Assembly: GCA_965226785.1 (NCBI GenBank)
Contig: CBDDEC010000003.1
Location: 1 to 64,000, forward strand
Reading direction: 5' to 3'
DNA from: CBDDEC01 sp965226785
GTDB lineage: Bacteria > Chloroflexota > Dehalococcoidia > UBA2979
Length of the DNA: 64,000 nucleotides
Shown here: positions 34,391 to 45,014 of the stretch, piece by piece
Layout: each line of letters begins with the position of its first letter
How positions within the stretch are numbered: position 1 is the first letter of the stretch
The notes under the pieces: generated by a model
What the model saw: the letters and a program-made list of their open reading frames with translations, nothing else
The model's database searches: none
Told to the model about the DNA's origin: nothing
Position numbers and translations under genes: made by a program

Positions 34391-34729
34391 AGCGAGGGTG
34401 CGGTGATGGCGCTCGCACACCCGATGCGCCCGTTCCGCGGCCACCACGCCTCGCGCGATCGCTTCGAGGAGTGGTTCGATGCGCTCGAGACGATCAACCG
34501 CGATCACGCCGACACCGAGGGCGGCCCCTTCGAGCAGCTCGCGCAGCGCATCGGCATCGGCGGCAGCGACGTGCACAGCGAGCAGGCCGTGGGCCGCGCG
34601 GTCACGGCCTTCGACGGGCCGGTGACGGGCATCGAGGACCTCGTCGATCAACTGCTCGCTCGCATCACGCGCCCGCGCGACCTGCGCCCGCGCCGCCTCG
34701 CGCCCGGCCCCTCGTCTAGCTACGAGTAG
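34391..34729 (+). pseudogene. PHP-domain phosphoesterase, C-terminal fragment
   Basis: The frame reads MALAHPMRPFRGHHASRDRF, then FDALETINRDHADTEGGPFE, GIGGSDVHSEQAVGRAVTAF and IEDLVDQLLA. This is the second half of a PHP domain: the AHP motif, the ETIN strand and the GSDxH motif correspond to AHPFRGY, VEVVNGH and GTDSHQ in the intact PHP protein at 56871-57575. The N-terminal metal site (DLHTHT) is missing, replaced by phage genes on the opposite strand. Confidence 0.6.
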
Positions 34730-34734
34730 CAGAG

Positions 34735-37188
34735 CTAGATCACCCCGCGTTCGCGCAGCCCTTCGAGGTCCGCAGCGTCGAGGCCGAGCAGACGCCCATA
34801 GAGGTCCGCGTTGTGCTCGCCGAGTTCGGGTGTGGGCAGCCGCACGCGGCCGGGGCTGGCGGGCAGCTTCCACGGGACCGTCTGGTAGATCTGGTCGACG
34901 GTCAGGTCGTACGCCGTCTCCACCCGCACGTGCGCTGCGCGCAGCGCCGCGAAGTTCTCGTCGAGGAGGATCTGCAGCGGATCCATCACCGGCGAGGCGG
35001 CGACCCCGGCCGCCTGCAGCGCCCGCGTGGCCGCACCCGCGTCCCGCTCGCGGGTCCAGCCCGCGATCGCTTCGTCGAGCGCGTCCTGGTCCTCGAGTCG
35101 GCCCTCGAGGCTGGCGAACCGCTCCTCGGCCAGCTGCGGTGCCGCTTCACCCGCGACCGCGACCAGGGCGCTCCACGCCTCATCGTCCGGCGCAACGATC
35201 GCGATCCAGCGGTCCTCGCCGGCTGCGGGGTACACGCCGTGCGGCGCGACGCCCGGATAGCGGTTGCCCTGCGTCGAGGCGACCCGGCCATTCAGCAGGA
35301 AGTCGAGGATCGGCTCTGCGATGCGCTGCATCGCTGCCTCGCCCTGCGCGAGGTCGATGTGCTGCCCGCGGCCGCTGCGGTCGCGGTACTCGAGCGCGGC
35401 GCAGATCGCGACGAACCCGTGCGCCGCCGCGGTCGGATCGAGGTCGGCCGTGTCCTCGCGCGGTCGCGGGTCATCGCGATAGCCCTGCAGGCTCTTCACG
35501 CCGTACAGCGCGCTCAGCGACGGCCCGTAGGCCAGCAGGTCGCGCCAGGGTCCCTCAGTCGCCCCGGCGGCCGAGAGCGAGGCCATGATGATGCGTGGAT
35601 TCGCCTCCGCCAGCACGTCGTAGGAGAGGCCGAGGCCGGGCATGACGCGGGGAGCGAAATTCTCGATCACGATGTCGGCCGCGCCCACCAGCCGGAGGTA
35701 GAGCGCTCGTCCCTCCTCCGAGGCGAGGTCGAGTGTGATCCCGAGCTTGCCGCGGTCCCAGCCATGGAACTTGCGCGCGTCGCCCGCCTGCGCCCCGGCG
35801 GCCGTCCCCACGCTCGACTGGCCGGCCATGGCGACGCCGGAGGGGCGGTTCGGCGCGCGGATCTTGATCACCTCGGCGCCGAAATCGCCCAGCATCTGCG
35901 CCAGCAACGGCCCCGCCCACACGTGCCCGTGGTCCAGCACCCGCAACCCCGCCATCGGCAGGACGGGACCCTCCCCCTCGCCATTCGCACCGGCCGAGGC
36001 GGCTGCGTCGCCCGCCGGCGTGGCGGCTCGAGCCGCCAGCTCCACCGTGACCTCGGCGTCGTGCTCGCCGAGCCGGGGCGCGGGCCGGTCGAGGCGCCAC
36101 GGTGTGGCGGTGAGCTTGTACGGCGCACCGAGCGTGCGGTAGCGGCCCGCGACCGGGTGTTCAGCGTCCATCCAGAACTCGCGCGCCACCAGGTGCTCGG
36201 CGTTCACCACCTCGTCGATGGTGTGAATCGGCTGGAAGGGGAGGCGGTGCTCGGCGAAGGTGCGCGAGAGCTCCGCCTTCGAGCGGGTGGCGAGCCAGGG
36301 GTGCCAGTGGGCGTCGATTTCCTCAGCCCACTGGAACGTGAGCCGGCGGTTCTGCAACCGCTCGTCCGCCGCCCACTCCGGGTCACCCATCAGCTCGATG
36401 AAGCGTCGCCAGTGGTCGTCGACCGGCGTGATCACTTCGAAGAAGCCGTCGGCGGCCGGCACCACCTGCCAGGGGTAGAAGCCGGGGTTATGGAACCCGT
36501 GGCGGCCGCGGCTCTGGCCACTGAACACATACGGCGCGAGCCCGCCGCCTCCCATCACCGTCGAGAGGATCTCCGCTATCGCGATCCAGGCATGCTGCCC
36601 CTCGCCTGAGATCCGCCGCGCACGCAGCGCCAAGAGCGCGGTCGCGGCCCCGTGCACGCCGCCCTGGAACTCGGCGGCGCAGTACGGCAGCCACAGCGGC
36701 TCCCGCCCCGGGTCGCCGATGAGCTGCATCAGGCCGGAGGCCGCCATCGTCACCAGCGCGGGCCCCCGCCAGTCGCGATGCGGCGTGTCGTAGCCGAAGG
36801 GCGTGATCGACACCATCACGAGGTCGCGACGGCCGCCCGCCAGCTCGTCGTACGTGAGCCCCAGCGCCTCCAGTCGCGCTGGCGCGAGGTTGTGCACCAC
36901 GACGTCCGCGGCCGCGACGAGCGCGAACAGCCGCTCGCGACCCTTCGCTGTCTCGAGATCGGCCCTCACGCCTCGCTTGTTGGCGTCGAGGAAGAGGTGG
37001 AGCGCGCTCGTTTCGGCGTCCGGGCGATCGTCGCGGAAGGGGCCGTGCCGGCGCAGGCTGTCGCCTTCAGGCGGCTCGACCTTGACGACGTCCGCGCCGA
37101 GGTCGGCGAGCAGCTTGCCGGCGTAGGCCGCCGAGATGAAGTCGCCCAGCTCGACGACCCGCAGGCCCTCGAGCGCTTGATCCGCCAT
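34735..37188 (-). CDS. Double-length (fused two-domain) class III CoA-transferase
   Basis: 817 residues, two complete CaiB/BaiF domains. Domain 1 (about 1-390) starts GLRVVELGDFISAAYAGKLL and has LRRHGPFRDDRPDAETSALH. At the position of the catalytic Asp it has Glu173 (CAAEFQGGVHG). Domain 2 (about 410-817) starts GLRVLDHGHVWAGPLLAQML and keeps Asp584 (ADLDPTAAAHG). A Gly/Ala-rich linker (AGDAAASAGANGEGEG) joins them. The protein probably forms an internal heterodimer with one working site. It shares this layout with 40358-42793 and the split pair 54156-56781. The enoyl-CoA hydratase gene is 39 bases upstream. Confidence 0.9.
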   Translation of the reverse strand: MADQALEGLRVVELGDFISAAYAGKLLADLGADVVKVEPPEGDSLRRHGPFRDDRPDAETSALHLFLDANKRGVRADLETAKGRERLFALVAAADVVVHNLAPARLEALGLTYDELAGGRRDLVMVSITPFGYDTPHRDWRGPALVTMAASGLMQLIGDPGREPLWLPYCAAEFQGGVHGAATALLALRARRISGEGQHAWIAIAEILSTVMGGGGLAPYVFSGQSRGRHGFHNPGFYPWQVVPAADGFFEVITPVDDHWRRFIELMGDPEWAADERLQNRRLTFQWAEEIDAHWHPWLATRSKAELSRTFAEHRLPFQPIHTIDEVVNAEHLVAREFWMDAEHPVAGRYRTLGAPYKLTATPWRLDRPAPRLGEHDAEVTVELAARAATPAGDAAASAGANGEGEGPVLPMAGLRVLDHGHVWAGPLLAQMLGDFGAEVIKIRAPNRPSGVAMAGQSSVGTAAGAQAGDARKFHGWDRGKLGITLDLASEEGRALYLRLVGAADIVIENFAPRVMPGLGLSYDVLAEANPRIIMASLSAAGATEGPWRDLLAYGPSLSALYGVKSLQGYRDDPRPREDTADLDPTAAAHGFVAICAALEYRDRSGRGQHIDLAQGEAAMQRIAEPILDFLLNGRVASTQGNRYPGVAPHGVYPAAGEDRWIAIVAPDDEAWSALVAVAGEAAPQLAEERFASLEGRLEDQDALDEAIAGWTRERDAGAATRALQAAGVAASPVMDPLQILLDENFAALRAAHVRVETAYDLTVDQIYQTVPWKLPASPGRVRLPTPELGEHNADLYGRLLGLDAADLEGLRERGVI

Positions 37189-37227
37189 CGGTGTGAGCCT
37201 CCGTCCGTGCCGTTCCGGCGCGGGGAC

Positions 37228-38106
37228 CTACGTGTCGCTGAACTGCGGCCGGCGCTTCTCGGAGAACGCGGTCGGACCTTCAACGGAATCCTGCATGCCC
37301 TGCAGGTTCTGCTCCAGCGCACGCCCGAAGGCATCGGCCTGCAGCGGGTCGAGGTAGAAGCCGCGGTAGAGCGCTTCCTTGTTGTTGCGCACCGCCCGCG
37401 GCGCCATATCCAGTGCGCGCTGCGCGTACTGCATGGCGGTGTCCATCAACTCCTCCTGCGGTACCACGCGCTGCACCCAGCCGAGCTGATGGCAGCGCTG
37501 GGCGTCGTACTGCGTGTCGCCCCAGAGCATGAGCTCGAGTGCCGACCCGAGGCCGATCTGGCGCGTCAGCGGGATCATCCAGCCGGCGCCACCCATGTTC
37601 CACCGCACCTCGGCGATGCCGACCCGGGCGTGGTCGGCCATGATGCGAATGTCGCACTGCATGGCGTACATGAATCCACCGGCGATGGCGTAGCCGTTGA
37701 CCGCAGCAATCGTAGGCTTCCAGAGGTTCATGCCCTCGGCCAGCGGGACGATGTTCTTGCCCGTGCGCGGGGCGCGATAGCCGGTCGGCGCGCCGCTCTC
37801 CGCCTGTGCCTGCCGTGTCTCCGAGGCGGCGATCAAGTCGGCACCGGCGCAGAAGGCGCGGTCGCCCGCTCCGGTCAGAATCGCGACCCGCGCGGTGGGG
37901 TCGTCGCGGAACGCCGCGAAGGCGTCGTAGAGCGCCTCCCCCAGGCCGTCGCCGATGGCGTTCATGCGGTGAGGACGGTTCAGCGTGATCACGTAGATCT
38001 GTCCATCCTCGTGGCGCTCGGTCTTCACGACCGGGCCGAAGGTGGACTGCGGCGTGTCGCGGCCGTGCTGCGCCGGGTCGTACGCCTGCTGCTCTGTGTC
38101 GGCCAT
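37228..38106 (-). CDS. Enoyl-CoA hydratase/isomerase family protein
   Basis: 292 residues with crotonase motifs: VITLNRPHRMNAIGDGLGEA, then AFCAGADLIAA (oxyanion hole), TIAAVNGYAIAGGF (second oxyanion Gly) and ARVGIAEVRWNMGGAGW, where the Glu lies at a catalytic position. Hydrates trans-2-enoyl-CoA or isomerises double bonds. The N-terminus has about 25 extra residues before the domain. The ATG at 38106 is the first of the supported frame. It probably forms an operon with the fused CoA-transferase 39 bases downstream, acting on the CoA ester that enzyme makes. Confidence 0.9.
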   Translation of the reverse strand: MADTEQQAYDPAQHGRDTPQSTFGPVVKTERHEDGQIYVITLNRPHRMNAIGDGLGEALYDAFAAFRDDPTARVAILTGAGDRAFCAGADLIAASETRQAQAESGAPTGYRAPRTGKNIVPLAEGMNLWKPTIAAVNGYAIAGGFMYAMQCDIRIMADHARVGIAEVRWNMGGAGWMIPLTRQIGLGSALELMLWGDTQYDAQRCHQLGWVQRVVPQEELMDTAMQYAQRALDMAPRAVRNNKEALYRGFYLDPLQADAFGRALEQNLQGMQDSVEGPTAFSEKRRPQFSDT

Positions 38107-38253
38107 CGCTGCGCTCCCTGACTGCCGTCGAGGCACCCTCGACGCTCCCGCCTGACGCGCGCCATGGTAGCGACCACACGCCGACGCGACGAGGGCGGCG
38201 GATGAGCGCCGGGAAGCGCGGCGACGTCAGGCCTGGGTGCGCTCGCGCGGCGA

Positions 38254-38289
38254 GACGCGATCGATCCGCGGTTGCGCAACGTTCGCTGA
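38254..38289 (+). pseudogene. Relic of a DppC-type permease C-terminus
   Basis: These bases encode DAIDPRLRNVR and a stop, identical in protein to the last 11 residues of the intact permease at 42849-43763, with about five base differences. Only this tail remains. It sits 155 bases upstream of the binding-protein gene on the same strand, suggesting an older permease-binding protein operon. Confidence 0.6.
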
Positions 38290-38368
38290 GGCTGGATCGG
38301 CCCTACGACCGTCGAATGGGTCGAGCGCGTTGTCGAAAAGGAAAAACAATTGGATTAACACATACGCT

Positions 38369-38397
38369 TTGAAATCGGTCCCAAATCTGGCTACAAT
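38369..38397 (+). promoter_or_regulatory. Sigma-70-type promoter of the binding-protein gene
   Basis: TTGAAA (38369-38374) and TACAAT (38392-38397) are separated by exactly 17 bases in an AT-rich patch. The predicted start of transcription would be about 40 bases before the ATG at 38445, which has GGAGGGG 7 bases upstream. Confidence 0.7.
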
Positions 38398-38444
38398 CCG
38401 CCCAGACGGACCACACTCCAGGTCCGAACCCGGAGGGGCATTCA

Positions 38445-40224
<1,780 letters not shown>

Positions 40225-40251
40225 TAGCCTTGAATCGCAAGTTCGCAAGCA

Positions 40252-40287
40252 GTGCGCCACTCGGCCCATCCGGCCTGAGTGGCGCAC
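40252..40287 (+). terminator. Long hairpin after the binding-protein gene
   Basis: A perfect 11-bp stem, GTGCGCCACTC with GAGTGGCGCAC, encloses a further GGCC/GGCC stem and a CATCC loop. It begins 28 bases after the stop. No clear T-run follows. It would end or stabilise the transcript before the fused CoA-transferase gene. Confidence 0.6.
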
Positions 40288-40357
40288 CGTTGGGCCACGA
40301 CGTGCCGCGCGCGGCGCTGTCGAGCTGTCCGACGCGAATCGACAGGAGCCGCGTCCG

Positions 40358-42793
40358 ATGACCGTCGGCGCATTTTCGGACGTGCGCGTGCTCGATCTCT
40401 CCGACCGCCTCTCAGGCGCCTACTGCGCGCGGCTGTTCGCCGACCTGGGCGCGGAGGTGCTGCTGCTCGAGCCGGGTGAGGGCCATGCGCTGCGTCACGA
40501 GCCCCCGTTCCTCGACGATCGTCCCGGTCCCGAGCGCTCGCTGCTGCATGCCTACGTCAACCGCAACAAGCAGTCGCGAGTCATGGCAGACGATGAGGCG
40601 GCCATCGCCGAGTGCGTCGATGCGGCAGACATCGTGGTCACGACATCGCCCCGGCCCTGGCCGTCCGCTTTGCGCACCGCCCTCGCCCGGTGGGGGGACG
40701 ACACGATCCACGTCTCCGTGACCCCTTACGGCCTGGAGGGCCCGCTCGCCGCTGCGCCCGGCAACAACCTCACCGCCTGTGCCTTGAGCGGCTGGGCGGA
40801 CCTGTGTGGCAATGAGGGCGAGGGGCCGCTCCAACTGCCGCCGCATCAGGTCGGCTACCTCGCGGGCGTAGCCGCGTTCGTCGGGGCCGCGGCAGCGCTG
40901 CTGCGAAGAAGTCGCACAGGCCGCGGAGCGCTCGTCGACGCGAGCGAAGTCGAGGCGCTTGCGATCATCGCTGCGCCGTGGGCGCTCGACGCTACCTACG
41001 AGGGGCCGAACGGCGTGATCTCCAGAGCGAAGGCGCTGCGACGCGACCGACCGGAAGGCCGGTACGCGGCGCTCGACGGTGAGATCGTTTTCAGTTCTGG
41101 CAGGGGGTCGGCCTTTGGCGATGCGATGAACGTGTTGGGGCTGCATGACCTTGCCGCCGACGAACGGTACGTGTCGTACGCCGGTCAGCGGCCGAATCTC
41201 GCCGAGTTTCGGCCGCGTATTGAAGAGCGCATCGCTCAGGCGTCGCGATGGCGCCTGTTCCAGGACCTCTCTCAGGTCCGCGCCACAGTGGGGGTCATTC
41301 AGGATACCGCCGATCTCCTCCAGAACGAGCAGTTCGACGCGCGGGACTATCTGGTCGCGACGAGCCTGGAAGGGCGCGCGCTCGCGATGCCCGGTGCCCC
41401 CGCACGATTGAGCGCGACCCCATGGGAGATGCGCACCCCGGCGCCGCGTCTCGACGAACATCGCGCGGCGCGGTGGTCGACGACGCACACTCGAGCGGAC
41501 GCGGACGAGCGGGCGCTGGGTGACGAGGCACCACTGGCAGGGGTGCGCGTGCTCTCGCTCACGAAGGCCTGGGCGGGTCCTTTCGGCACCGAGCTGCTCG
41601 CGCTGCTCGGCGCGGACGTCGTGCAGATTGAAGCCCGTAGCAGACCCGACATTTTCCGTGTCAACCACGGTGGCTATGAAGCGGGCGCCTCAGTGACGGG
41701 GCCCGTCGCCGACTCGTCCCGGCGGCAGCGACCGTGGAACGTCGCCGGGCTCTACAACAGCGTCAACCTCAACAAGCGGGCCATCACACTGGACATGACG
41801 GACCCGCGCGGCGTCGATCTGTTCTGGCGCCTCGTGCCGCGTTTCGATGTCATTGCGGGAGGCTTGATGCCCCACGTGTTGCCGAGCTGGGGCGTGACGT
41901 ACGAAACGCTGCGCGAGCGGCGGCCGGATGTCATCTTCGCCTCGCTGACCGGATACGGAGAGACCGGGCCCTACGCAACGTACTCAGCGAACGGCTCCAC
42001 GATTGAGCCGATGTCCGGCCTGACGTCGTTGCACGGCTACGAGGGCGGGCCGCCACAGGCCACAGGTGGGCTCCTCCCGGACCCGGTTGGGGGCTACTAC
42101 CTCGCGGCAGCGATCCTCGTGGCGCTGGACCACCGCGCTCGTACCGGCGAGGGCCAACGCGTCGACCTCTCGATGCTCGAGGCGATGGCCGCGCACCTGG
42201 GCGACGCGATCCTCGAGCGCTCAGTGGACGGGCCGGTGCGCGGTCCCGCGGGGAACCGGCATCCCCGCGTGGCGCCGCACGGGATCTACGCCGCCAGTGG
42301 CGGCGAATGGCTCGCCCTCGCTGCCGAGACCGATGCCGCCTGGCGAGCCCTCGCCGAGCACATGGGTCGTCCTGACCTGGCCGACAGTCCACGCTTCGCC
42401 GTATCGAGCGACCGCAAGCGCCACGAAGAGGAACTGGACGCGACGATCGGCGCCTGGTGTGCCGATCAGGCTGCCGACGCGACGGCCAACGCGTTGGCCG
42501 CCCTGGGAGTCAGCGCGGCGCGTGTCACCCCGTTGGACGAGGTGTACGTGGAGCCCCACGCGCAGATGACCGCACGCGGGTTCTTCGTAGACGTCGAGCA
42601 TCCAGAGGCGGGCGTGCACACCCAGGCGGTCGCGCCGTGGCGCTTTGATGGGCGGCCGGTCAACGTCGCTCGACACTCGCCGACGATGGGCGAGCATAGC
42701 TTCGAGATCTTCCGCGACGAGCTGGGGCTGGATCGATCCGAGTACGAGGAGCTGGTGGCCGCCGGGATCACCGGCGACATGCCGCCTGATTGA
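40358..42793 (+). CDS. Double-length (fused two-domain) class III CoA-transferase
   Basis: 811 residues, two CaiB/BaiF domains. Domain 1 begins VRVLDLSDRLSGAYCARLFA and has LRHEPPFLDDRPGPERSLLH. The segment that should hold the catalytic Asp reads PPHQVGYLAGVAAF, with Gly166 at the aligned site and no acid near. Domain 2 (about 392-811) begins AGVRVLSLTKAWAGPFGTEL and keeps Asp575 (LLPDPVGGYY). The domains correspond one-to-one with 34735-37188 and with the split pair at 54156-56781. It lies between the binding protein (+) and its permeases (-), which suggests that the imported compound is the acid it activates. Confidence 0.9.
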   Translation: MTVGAFSDVRVLDLSDRLSGAYCARLFADLGAEVLLLEPGEGHALRHEPPFLDDRPGPERSLLHAYVNRNKQSRVMADDEAAIAECVDAADIVVTTSPRPWPSALRTALARWGDDTIHVSVTPYGLEGPLAAAPGNNLTACALSGWADLCGNEGEGPLQLPPHQVGYLAGVAAFVGAAAALLRRSRTGRGALVDASEVEALAIIAAPWALDATYEGPNGVISRAKALRRDRPEGRYAALDGEIVFSSGRGSAFGDAMNVLGLHDLAADERYVSYAGQRPNLAEFRPRIEERIAQASRWRLFQDLSQVRATVGVIQDTADLLQNEQFDARDYLVATSLEGRALAMPGAPARLSATPWEMRTPAPRLDEHRAARWSTTHTRADADERALGDEAPLAGVRVLSLTKAWAGPFGTELLALLGADVVQIEARSRPDIFRVNHGGYEAGASVTGPVADSSRRQRPWNVAGLYNSVNLNKRAITLDMTDPRGVDLFWRLVPRFDVIAGGLMPHVLPSWGVTYETLRERRPDVIFASLTGYGETGPYATYSANGSTIEPMSGLTSLHGYEGGPPQATGGLLPDPVGGYYLAAAILVALDHRARTGEGQRVDLSMLEAMAAHLGDAILERSVDGPVRGPAGNRHPRVAPHGIYAASGGEWLALAAETDAAWRALAEHMGRPDLADSPRFAVSSDRKRHEEELDATIGAWCADQAADATANALAALGVSAARVTPLDEVYVEPHAQMTARGFFVDVEHPEAGVHTQAVAPWRFDGRPVNVARHSPTMGEHSFEIFRDELGLDRSEYEELVAAGITGDMPPD

Positions 42794-42848
42794 AGCCAGC
42801 GAGCCAGAGGGCGACGCGCCCAGGACGCCGCACCGCCGCGAGCGGAAA

Positions 42849-43763
42849 TTATCGAACGTTGCGCAGGCGGGGATCGATCGCGTCCCGCACCCAGTCTCCC
42901 GCGAGATTGCCGCTGAGTGCGACCAGCAGGATCGCCAGCCCCGGAATCACGGTCAGCCACCAGGCGATCGTGATGAAGTTGCGTCCCTCGGAGACCATCG
43001 CGCCCCAGGACGGCGTGCCGAGGCCGACGCCCAGACCGAGGAAGCTCAGCCCTGCCTCGACCAGGATCACCGACGCCACCTCGAGCGTGGCGAGGATGAC
43101 GACGAGGTTCAGCACGTTGGGCACGATGTGCCGCGTGAGAATGCGAAAGTCGCTCGCGCCCATCGCGGTCGCGGCGGTCACGAAGTCACGTTCTCGCAAC
43201 GACAGCGTCTCGCCGCGCACGAGACGTGCGTAGGAGGTCCACAGGAAGAGCGTGAGGAGGATCATCACGTTGCGCAGGCTCGCCCCAAACACTCCTGTGA
43301 GGAGCACGGCGAAGAGGATCGCCGGAAGCGCCAGCTGCACGTCCACCGTGCGCATGATCAGCCTGTCGACCAGACCGGCGCGCCAGCCAGCGATCACGCC
43401 GAGCGCTGTCCCGACAGTGGCCGTCAGCGGGATCACGATCGCCAACAGCAACAGCGAGACGCGAGCGCCGTAGAGCAGCCGGCTGAGGATGTCTCGCCCC
43501 AGATTGTCGGTGCCGAGGACGTGGTCCGACGATCCCCCATCGAAGAGCGGTGGCTGCAGGCGCTCAGTCAGCGCAAGCTCCCGCGGGTCGTACGGTGCAA
43601 GCAGCGGCGCGAACACACCTCCAAGCACGAATATCGACAGCAGCAACAGCGGTAACAGAATACCTATCCTTCTGCGCAGCTGGCGCCGACGCGCACCGAG
43701 CCGGGCCCAGCTGATGTCCGGCGCGCTGGGCGCTTCGCGGACGCCCTCGCCGGCGGAGGTCAC
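42849..43763 (-). CDS. Peptide-type ABC transporter permease (DppC/OppC-like)
   Basis: 304 residues from the GTG at 43763, which overlaps the stop of the upstream permease gene (GTGA). Six predicted membrane helices, beginning GILLPLLLLSIFVLGGVFAPLL. After the first helix comes HVLGTDNLGRDILSRLLYGA, the DppC hallmark. The EAA loop is FVTAATAMGASDFRIL, then RHIVPNVLNL. Imports peptides, nickel or other small organic compounds. The longer open frame to 43859 is coding for the other gene on the same strand, not extra N-terminus. Confidence 0.9.
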   Translation of the reverse strand: MTSAGEGVREAPSAPDISWARLGARRRQLRRRIGILLPLLLLSIFVLGGVFAPLLAPYDPRELALTERLQPPLFDGGSSDHVLGTDNLGRDILSRLLYGARVSLLLLAIVIPLTATVGTALGVIAGWRAGLVDRLIMRTVDVQLALPAILFAVLLTGVFGASLRNVMILLTLFLWTSYARLVRGETLSLRERDFVTAATAMGASDFRILTRHIVPNVLNLVVILATLEVASVILVEAGLSFLGLGVGLGTPSWGAMVSEGRNFITIAWWLTVIPGLAILLVALSGNLAGDWVRDAIDPRLRNVR

Positions 43764-44695
43764 AGCGTGGACACTCTGATGCGTGGGTCGATGTATCGAT
43801 AGGAGAGGTCGACGGCGAGATTCCCCAGCACGATGCTCGCCGCAATGACGATGATGCAAGCCTGCGCGACCGGGTAGTCAAGCATCGCGATCGAGTTGAT
43901 CGCGAGCCGCCCGATCCCCGGCCAGGCGAAGACCGTTTCGACGATTGCCGACCCTGCAATGAGCCGCCCAATCTGGAGTCCGAAGATCGTGGACACCGGG
44001 AGCAGCGCGTTACGCAACGCGTGTCGGAAGATCACGGTGCGTTCGCGCAGCCCCTTGGCCCGCGCAGTCTGGATGAAGTCGGCGCTGAGCACCTCGAGCA
44101 TCGCCGAACGGGTGATGCGCGTGAGGCTGGCGGCGCCTGCGGTCCCGAGCGTGATGGTGGGCAGGATCATGTGCGTCAAATCGCCGCTGCCGCCCGTGGG
44201 CAGCCAGCCGAGCCGCACGCCGAAGAACAGGATGAGCATGAGCCCGAACCAGAAGTCGGGCGTCGCCTGACCCAACAACGCCAGCACCCGCGCGAACCCG
44301 TCTATCGGCCGTCCGCGGTACACGGCCGCTATCACTCCCGCTGAAAGCCCCAGCGCCAGAGAGAAGGCGAGGCCCGCGACAGTGAGCTGAAGCGTCTTGT
44401 TCAGCCGCTGGGTCACTTCTTGGAGAGCCGGTTGGTTGGTGCGGAAGGACGTACCGAAGTTTCCTCGCAGCAAATCGCCGAGGTACTCCACGTACTGGAC
44501 GGGGATCGGGCGGTCGAGCCCGAACTGCTTTTCGAGCCGCTCGACCTCCTCGGTAGAGGTGGGGACGTCGAGCGGCAGGAGGTACTCGATCGGGTTGCCA
44601 ATGACACGGCTGATGAAGAACACGAGGGTGATCACGATGAACACCGTGAACACGGATGCGACTAGCCGAAAGATCAAGAGACGGAGGAACTCCAC
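43760..44695 (-). CDS. Peptide-type ABC transporter permease (DppB/OppB-like)
   Basis: 311 residues with an N-terminal helix (LLIFRLVASVFTVFIVITLV), the DppB segment GLDRPIPVQYVEYLGDLLRG, then NFGTSFRTNQPA, and the EAA loop FIQTARAKGLRERTVIFRHA, then LRNALLPVST. The stop overlaps the start of the DppC-like gene, so the two are coupled. No ATP-binding subunit (DppD/F) is present in the window, so the ATPase must be supplied from elsewhere. Confidence 0.92.
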   Translation of the reverse strand: MEFLRLLIFRLVASVFTVFIVITLVFFISRVIGNPIEYLLPLDVPTSTEEVERLEKQFGLDRPIPVQYVEYLGDLLRGNFGTSFRTNQPALQEVTQRLNKTLQLTVAGLAFSLALGLSAGVIAAVYRGRPIDGFARVLALLGQATPDFWFGLMLILFFGVRLGWLPTGGSGDLTHMILPTITLGTAGAASLTRITRSAMLEVLSADFIQTARAKGLRERTVIFRHALRNALLPVSTIFGLQIGRLIAGSAIVETVFAWPGIGRLAINSIAMLDYPVAQACIIVIAASIVLGNLAVDLSYRYIDPRIRVSTL

Positions 44696-44835
44696 GACCT
44701 GTCCCTGGTGCTGCGCTTGCGTCCCACAAGCGGGCAGCGCCTACGCAGGGCGGAGGCCAGCGCAGCCCGGTTGCGCGATCCTACTCTGCCGCCGCCCGGG
44801 GGACAAACGGCTCTCGAATGGGTGATCGCGTCTGG

Positions 44836-44940
44836 CAACCTGCACCCCCCACGGGGGTCGCCACGTGTGAGGGCGCGACGGGAGGCGCGAACCCGCCCCG
44901 ATCCATCGGGGGGCTCGTCTGGCAACCCGCACCCGTCGTG
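44836..44940. repeat. GC-rich interspersed repeat, copies a and b
   Basis: CAACCTGCACCCCC, then GGGGGTCGCCACGTGTGAGG at 44836-44873, and a partial copy CAACCCGCACCC near 44926. A third copy, CAACCTGCACCCCC, then CGGGGTCGCTACGCGTGAGG, is at 47674-47717. The CCCCC/GGGGG parts can pair into a hairpin. It is between divergent transcription units and probably non-coding. Confidence 0.5.
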
Positions 44941-45014
44941 TGAAGTCTGCGCGGACCGCTCGTACAATCGCTCCGTATCGCGTAAGAGCGCTGATGCATG
45001 TTGGGGAGGGTGTC